A DNA stretch of 64,000 bases, from the NCBI GenBank assembly GCA_034506175.1, contig JAPDQB010000032.1, forward strand, positions 1 through 64,000, written 5' to 3'. Positions within the stretch are counted from its first letter, which is position 1, and every line of letters begins with the position of its first letter. Both the position numbers and the translations under genes were made by a program. The notes under the pieces are model-generated. The model saw nothing but the letters and a program-made list of their open reading frames with translations. It was not told the DNA's origin and made no database searches. The stretch comes from a candidate division KSB1 bacterium (GTDB taxonomy: Bacteria > Zhuqueibacterota > Zhuqueibacteria > Zhuqueibacterales > Zhuqueibacteraceae). Shown piece after piece: positions 59,740-64,000 of this stretch.

Positions 59740-62673
59740 TCACAACACCTTCGTCACCTTCAGCCAATCCTGGCGCCCGGCATTGGCCGCGGCGATGGCC
59801 TGTGGCGAGCCCAGCACCACCACCTGGCCGTGCTGTTTCACCTGCTCCAACACTTCCGCAAACCGGCGGAAATCTTTCACCGCTGTTGACAAAACTTCAT
59901 CGCGCAACTGCTGGCGCTCCTCCTCGGTTTCGCCGGCGAGATAACGCGCCATCGAGGTGTAGCCTTTGGCGTCCGGCAGTTGGTACGCATCCAAATCGCC
60001 AATGGTGCCGATGATGCTTTTCGTCAGTTCCTCGTCGCTCAATTCGACTACGCGCAAAAATTTGCCCGCGCCGTCGTAATTTTCCAGCGTCGCCACCAAA
60101 TTGGGATCGCGATAGGAGGTGAACGTCAACACGCCCGAGCGCCGGCCGAAACTGCAAGAACCGCCGTAGGCGCCGCCCTGCACGCGCACCCGCTCCCAAA
60201 GCCACGTCGTCCGCAAATAATTGCTGATCACCAGCGCCGAGCCGTGAAACTCGTAGCCGAGCTTGTAAAGATTCGCGGCCTTGCCGACGTAATTCACCTG
60301 CGCCGGAATCGTCAAGCCCTCGAACTCGCGGCGATATGCCGGCGTCCATTTCGCCAAAGGCGCCGGCCGGGACGGCAGCGTTTCGAGAAAGGCCGTTAAC
60401 TTCGGCTCAAAATATTTGTAGTTGGCCTCGTCTACGGTGACGTTGCAAATCAGGCGCTCGCGCGCGAGCAGCGCGTGACGAATCTGCTCCAGCGCCGCCA
60501 ACACCTTCGGCCAATTCGCCTCCACGTCTTTTTCCAGTTGCCGCAGAAAGAAAAGATAGCTCACCCCGCCCATTTGCTCCTCCAGCCAGCCGGCCTCGCT
60601 GAAACGCGCGTTCAGCCGCGTGCTCACGAAGCCCGAGCCGCCGGGCACCAGGCTCGACTCCACGCTTGCCTTTTTTTCCAAAACCATCTGCCGGAATCGT
60701 TCGCGGTCGTCGAGTTTCACCGTGAGCAAAATGTCGCGCAGAATCGCCAGCAGATCATCGAGTTGATGCCGCATCGCCTTGGCGCGCACGAAAAGCCACG
60801 CCGTCGAGGCCTCGGCGTGTGGCAGCGCCGAAATATAGCGGCTCGTGCCGATGCCGCCGGTTTTTTGGCCGATGCGCTGCAAAAGCTGCACGAAATTTTC
60901 CTTCTCGGTGCCGATTTGCGTCAAGCAGCGGCTGAAGAGCGGCAGGTAGGGCAGCAGTTCCTGCGGCAGCGCGTGCAGGTCGAAACCAAGGTCGAGATAA
61001 AAGATGCCGTTGGTAAAGAGATCGTGATAGAGAATTTTGTGCTGATTCTTTTCGATCACCGCGAGCGGAATTTTTTTGTTGAATTTGTCAACATCGCTCA
61101 ATTTCAGCCTCGGAATCGTTGCCAGCGCCTCCGGCGGGTCGGGCGTCATCTGCCGGCGCTTCAATTCCTGCGTGTTGCGGATGGTGTTTTGCAAATCCAC
61201 CTCGCTCATGGCGGCGCGGGCTTTGGCCAACCGCTCTTTTTCGGCGGCCTCGTCACGTTTTCCCGCCTCGGCATCCGGCGCAAGAATCACGGTGGCGCGA
61301 TGCCGGTTTTGCAAAAAGTGCCGGCGAATCATGTTCTCGAAAAACCGCTCCTTCGCAGCAAGGCGGGCTTTGATGGCTTCCAGCGGCGCCTCGAAAGTCA
61401 ACGGCGCCAGCGGGTCGCCGTCGTACAGCCAGGTGGTGAGCGCCCGCAGCATCAACGAGAGCCCGCGCGGAAACGAGCCGGTGTTGTTCTCGCGCAGACG
61501 AAATTCAAACGTGTTCAGCGAAGCCTCGATGGTTTGCGGATCGATGCCGTCCTCGGCCAGCCGGCGCAGCGTGTCGTCGATCAAGGCTTCGACTTTATCC
61601 GCCTCGGCCGCCGCGATGCCGATCAAGCCGGCGGAAAAATACATCTGGCGCAGATCGCTTTCGAGGCCGCCGGTGACCTCCTCGCCGAGACCGGAATCGA
61701 TCAGTGCCTTGTGCAGCGGCGAAGCCGGCGTGCCGATCAAAACATGCGTCAAAATTTTCAGCGCCAGCGTCTTCTCGCGGTCGGTGGTTTCAGTGAGCAG
61801 CCAGTTCACCGCGACGCGGGCTTTTTTGCCGCTGGCGGCATCCTCGCCGGCGTCAAAGGTGTAGGTGAATTTTTTCGGCTGATCGAAAGGCGGCAGCAGC
61901 GGAATTTCCGAGGCCGGGTCGGCGCGGTCAAAATCCTTGAGATAGTCATTGACCAGGCGAAAACGTTCATCGGAATGATCGTCCCCGTAAAAATAAATGT
62001 AGGCATTGGAGGGATGATAATACTTTTGATGAAACGCCATGAACTGCTCGAAGGTCAAATCCGGAATGTGTTTGGGATCGCCGCCGGAATCAACGCCGTA
62101 GGTGTGATTGGGAAACAGCGCGCGCTGCGAATATTCGCCCAGCAAGCGATCCGGCGAGGAGTAGTTGCCTTTCATTTCATTGAACACCACGCCCTTGAAG
62201 GCGAGCGGCGCCTCGGGTTTTTCCAGCTCGTAGTGCCAGCCTTCCTGCTGCAGCGTGAACGGCGTGAGCCGCGGATAAAACACCGCGTCGAGATAAACGT
62301 CAATGAGATTGTACAAATCCTGCAAATTCGTGCTCGCCACCGGATAGCAGGTTTTGTCGGGATAGGTGAAGGCGTTGAGAAAGGTGTTGAGCGAGCCTTT
62401 GATCAATTCGACGAACGGCTCTTTCACCGGGAATTTGCGCGAGCCGCAGAGCACCGAGTGTTCCATGATATGCGCGATGCCGGTGGAATCCTGCGGCGGC
62501 GTGCGGAAGGTGATGCCGAAGACTTTGTTCTCGTCGTCATTTTCCAGCGCCAGCAATTGCGCGCCGGTTTTGAGATGGCGGAAAAGCCTGGCCTGGGTTT
62601 TTAACTCGGAAATTTCCTGCTGGCGGATTAATTCAAAACCATGAATGGTCATTGTGTCCTCGATTTCGGTCAT
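59740..62673 (-). CDS. M16C metallopeptidase (PreP-like)
   Basis: A 977-residue zinc peptidase of the insulinase family, PreP/CYM1 type, degrading peptides in a large chamber. The inverted zinc motif is GIAHIMEHSVLCGS (His68, Glu71, His72), followed by KEPFVELIKGSLNTFLNAFTYPDKTCYPVAS, a very conserved PreP block, and NEMKGNYSSPDRLL. The C-terminal half is the non-catalytic partner. I place the start at ATG 62673, which follows AGGAAAA; the longer frame to 62883 adds 70 residues that match no family and overlap the ispG end. No signal peptide, so cytoplasmic. Confidence 0.92.
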   Translation of the reverse strand: MTEIEDTMTIHGFELIRQQEISELKTQARLFRHLKTGAQLLALENDDENKVFGITFRTPPQDSTGIAHIMEHSVLCGSRKFPVKEPFVELIKGSLNTFLNAFTYPDKTCYPVASTNLQDLYNLIDVYLDAVFYPRLTPFTLQQEGWHYELEKPEAPLAFKGVVFNEMKGNYSSPDRLLGEYSQRALFPNHTYGVDSGGDPKHIPDLTFEQFMAFHQKYYHPSNAYIYFYGDDHSDERFRLVNDYLKDFDRADPASEIPLLPPFDQPKKFTYTFDAGEDAASGKKARVAVNWLLTETTDREKTLALKILTHVLIGTPASPLHKALIDSGLGEEVTGGLESDLRQMYFSAGLIGIAAAEADKVEALIDDTLRRLAEDGIDPQTIEASLNTFEFRLRENNTGSFPRGLSLMLRALTTWLYDGDPLAPLTFEAPLEAIKARLAAKERFFENMIRRHFLQNRHRATVILAPDAEAGKRDEAAEKERLAKARAAMSEVDLQNTIRNTQELKRRQMTPDPPEALATIPRLKLSDVDKFNKKIPLAVIEKNQHKILYHDLFTNGIFYLDLGFDLHALPQELLPYLPLFSRCLTQIGTEKENFVQLLQRIGQKTGGIGTSRYISALPHAEASTAWLFVRAKAMRHQLDDLLAILRDILLTVKLDDRERFRQMVLEKKASVESSLVPGGSGFVSTRLNARFSEAGWLEEQMGGVSYLFFLRQLEKDVEANWPKVLAALEQIRHALLARERLICNVTVDEANYKYFEPKLTAFLETLPSRPAPLAKWTPAYRREFEGLTIPAQVNYVGKAANLYKLGYEFHGSALVISNYLRTTWLWERVRVQGGAYGGSCSFGRRSGVLTFTSYRDPNLVATLENYDGAGKFLRVVELSDEELTKSIIGTIGDLDAYQLPDAKGYTSMARYLAGETEEERQQLRDEVLSTAVKDFRRFAEVLEQVKQHGQVVVLGSPQAIAAANAGRQDWLKVTKVL

Positions 62674-62872
62674 GAAGTTTTCCTGAAAAATATTGACCAG
62701 TCGCTGTGAGCGACCGGTCGATACGTGGCTGAGATGATATCGACTTAAAAAACCGGTTTCGAAGGACCACTTACCCATTATTGGCGCGGTGAAAGAGAAA
62801 TCCGCGCCGGTGTCAAACAGCGGGGCGATGTAAATGAGATTGACTCCCTCGAATACAGGCTTTTGCAACTTC

Positions 62873-64000
62873 CTAATTGCCATTTGCCCCTTGCACCGGC
62901 TCCACCCACTTCCCGTGCTGCTTGATCAGCTCAATCAATTTTTCATCCGCCAGTTCTTCGGGAATGTTCCTTTCCACAATTTCTTTGCCGACGTACAAAT
63001 TGATCTTCTTCGGGCCGGTGCCAACGTAGCCGAAATCAGCGTCGGCCATTTCCCCGGGGCCGTTGACGATGCAGCCCATGATGGCGATTTTCACGCCTTT
63101 GAGATGGCCGGTCTTTTGTTTGATGCGCTCGGTGGTGGTTTGCAAATTGAACTGCGTGCGACCGCAGCTCGGGCAGGAAATAAATTCGGTTTTGGAAATG
63201 CGCAGCCGTGTCGCTTGCAGAAGATTAAAACCAAAACGCAAGGCGTGAGATAAAGGAAGATCGCCGTAAATCATCAGCGCGTCGCCGAAGCCGTCGCAGA
63301 GCAAGCTGCCGATTTGCGCGCTGGCGTCGGTGAGCCAGTTGGAATAATTCGCCGGAACTTGATAACGCCAGATGATGGGCACGTTGGCGCCGAGTTTGTC
63401 GAGATGGGCCACAAAGGCACGGGCCAGTCCGACTTCGCCAATCGCGCCGGCGCGCAGGTCGATGCCGACCGACCAGCTCTGAAAATCTTCTTCATGTGCC
63501 GCTTTCACGAGACACGGCAATTTTTCAAAAGCGCTGCCATTGGCGAGGGCGGCGGTTGAAAATTTGATTTCCAGTGACTGGTGATGATTTTGCGCTTCTT
63601 TGACCAGCGTGTTAAATTCAGCTACTTGAAGGGAATCGCCATCCACCCAAATCATCGGCGCTGGCGAAATCGCTCCGCCGCTCAACCACCATGCCATGCT
63701 GGAACCATCTTTTTTATAATCCCGCACTGGACTGGCTTGAAAAAAAATTCCTCCTGAATGACATTCTCTGCCGTTGCCGGATTTGATCTCAATGAACTCG
63801 GCCGGGGTGGCGTCATCGTTCGCCGGCAATGCGCCTAAAACCGGCAGGCTGATATTTTTTTTCACCAGGCCGGCGGCGCGCAGCGCCTCATCAGTCAAAT
63901 TTTTTTCATCCAGGGCCAATCCCACCCGCACCAGTTCCTTGCCGCCGAATGAACTCTCGCCCAAATTCAGGCGTAAAGATTCGCGGCGGTTATACGCATA
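62873..64000 (-). CDS. ispG: Partial IspG/GcpE (HMBPP synthase), 5' end outside
   Basis: C-terminal 375 residues of 4-hydroxy-3-methylbut-2-enyl-diphosphate synthase, the penultimate step of the MEP isoprenoid pathway. The frame is open to the window edge (reading YAYNRRESLRLNLGESSFGG), so the N-terminal TIM barrel lies beyond 64000. The 4Fe-4S site is seen as CPSCGRTQFNL and IMGCIVNGPGEMADADFGYVG. The long insert ahead of this domain places it with the large form found in plants, Bacteroidetes and related phyla, rather than the short E. coli form. Its stop is 200 bp ahead of the M16C start. Confidence 0.92.
   Translation of the reverse strand, partial: YAYNRRESLRLNLGESSFGGKELVRVGLALDEKNLTDEALRAAGLVKKNISLPVLGALPANDDATPAEFIEIKSGNGRECHSGGIFFQASPVRDYKKDGSSMAWWLSGGAISPAPMIWVDGDSLQVAEFNTLVKEAQNHHQSLEIKFSTAALANGSAFEKLPCLVKAAHEEDFQSWSVGIDLRAGAIGEVGLARAFVAHLDKLGANVPIIWRYQVPANYSNWLTDASAQIGSLLCDGFGDALMIYGDLPLSHALRFGFNLLQATRLRISKTEFISCPSCGRTQFNLQTTTERIKQKTGHLKGVKIAIMGCIVNGPGEMADADFGYVGTGPKKINLYVGKEIVERNIPEELADEKLIELIKQHGKWVEPVQGANGN

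Noticed and set aside
60475..62604. A 709-codon plus-strand frame over the M16C gene
   Set aside because: Antisense of a conserved enzyme; the zinc motif and PreP blocks prove the minus strand.
62674..62883. A 70-codon extension of the M16C gene
   Set aside because: The residues match no PreP homologue and the ATG at 62673 has a ribosome site.
1..64000. tRNA, rRNA, CRISPR arrays, prophage or origin
   Set aside because: No cloverleaf-type, ribosomal, regular spacer-repeat, phage structural or DnaA-box cluster pattern was noticed; a covariance-model search could not be run.

Overview
The window looks like a chromosomal segment of an uncultured bacterium of the FCB group, most like Calditrichota or candidate division KSB1. 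This is inference. It rests on two exported proteins with an NPFNP-type C-terminal sorting domain (2580-3581, 11187-13838), a PreP-type M16C peptidase, a long IspG, a DUF5916 protein, many signal-peptide hydrolases and a GC-rich Gram-negative gene set (MlaD/MlaE, lipoproteins, outer-membrane barrels). I found no rRNA, tRNA, CRISPR array, prophage or replication origin.

Layout. 0-2.4 kb: a 95-bp direct repeat, a VTT membrane protein, a GT2 glycosyltransferase and a broken WecA-like gene. 2.5-9.5 kb: a sorted LTD protein, then three exported hydrolases on the minus strand (M20, gamma-glutamyltransferase, amidohydrolase). 9.6-14.5 kb: an ECF sigma/anti-sigma unit leading into a Spy-like protein, a sorted beta-propeller and an outer-membrane barrel. 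14.7-19.3 kb: a ferric-type ABC importer with a MNT-HEPN gene inside it. 19.4-22.9 kb: a stand-alone Lhr C-terminal module, a membrane protein, an AlkA glycosylase and an ICMT-like methyltransferase. 23.0-28.7 kb: a giant CHAT-STAND-TPR protein. 28.8-31.7 kb: rhamnulokinase and rhamnose isomerase. 31.8-36.3 kb: an M2 peptidase, hypotheticals and an ATPase/zinc-ribbon/methyltransferase fusion. 36.3-39.9 kb: a polyphosphate-type cluster (CYTH, small protein, Ppx/GppA-HD, CHAD) behind a promoter with a Pho-box-like array. 40-49.8 kb: M28 peptidase, GlpK, ATP-grasp, YchF, MlaD, MlaE, esterase. 50-56.5 kb: an IS1380 remnant, a VOC protein and two amidohydrolase-fold proteins flanking a retropepsin-like gene. 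56.6-64 kb: a DUF5916 protein, a decayed STAND-TPR fragment, an M16C peptidase and partial ispG.

The strongest unexplained signals are three. First, a family of period-7 short tandem repeats that usually begins at the stop codon of a gene, often fills the whole spacer to the next start, and also sits inside two coding regions. Second, the CHAT-STAND-TPR protein with 16 near-identical 48-residue repeats, plus a decayed relative at 59 kb. Third, the Lhr C-terminal module without its helicase, two genes from an AlkA-type DNA glycosylase. Several genes carry single-base lesions (WecA-like, CYTH, the small coiled-coil gene). These may be real decay or assembly error.
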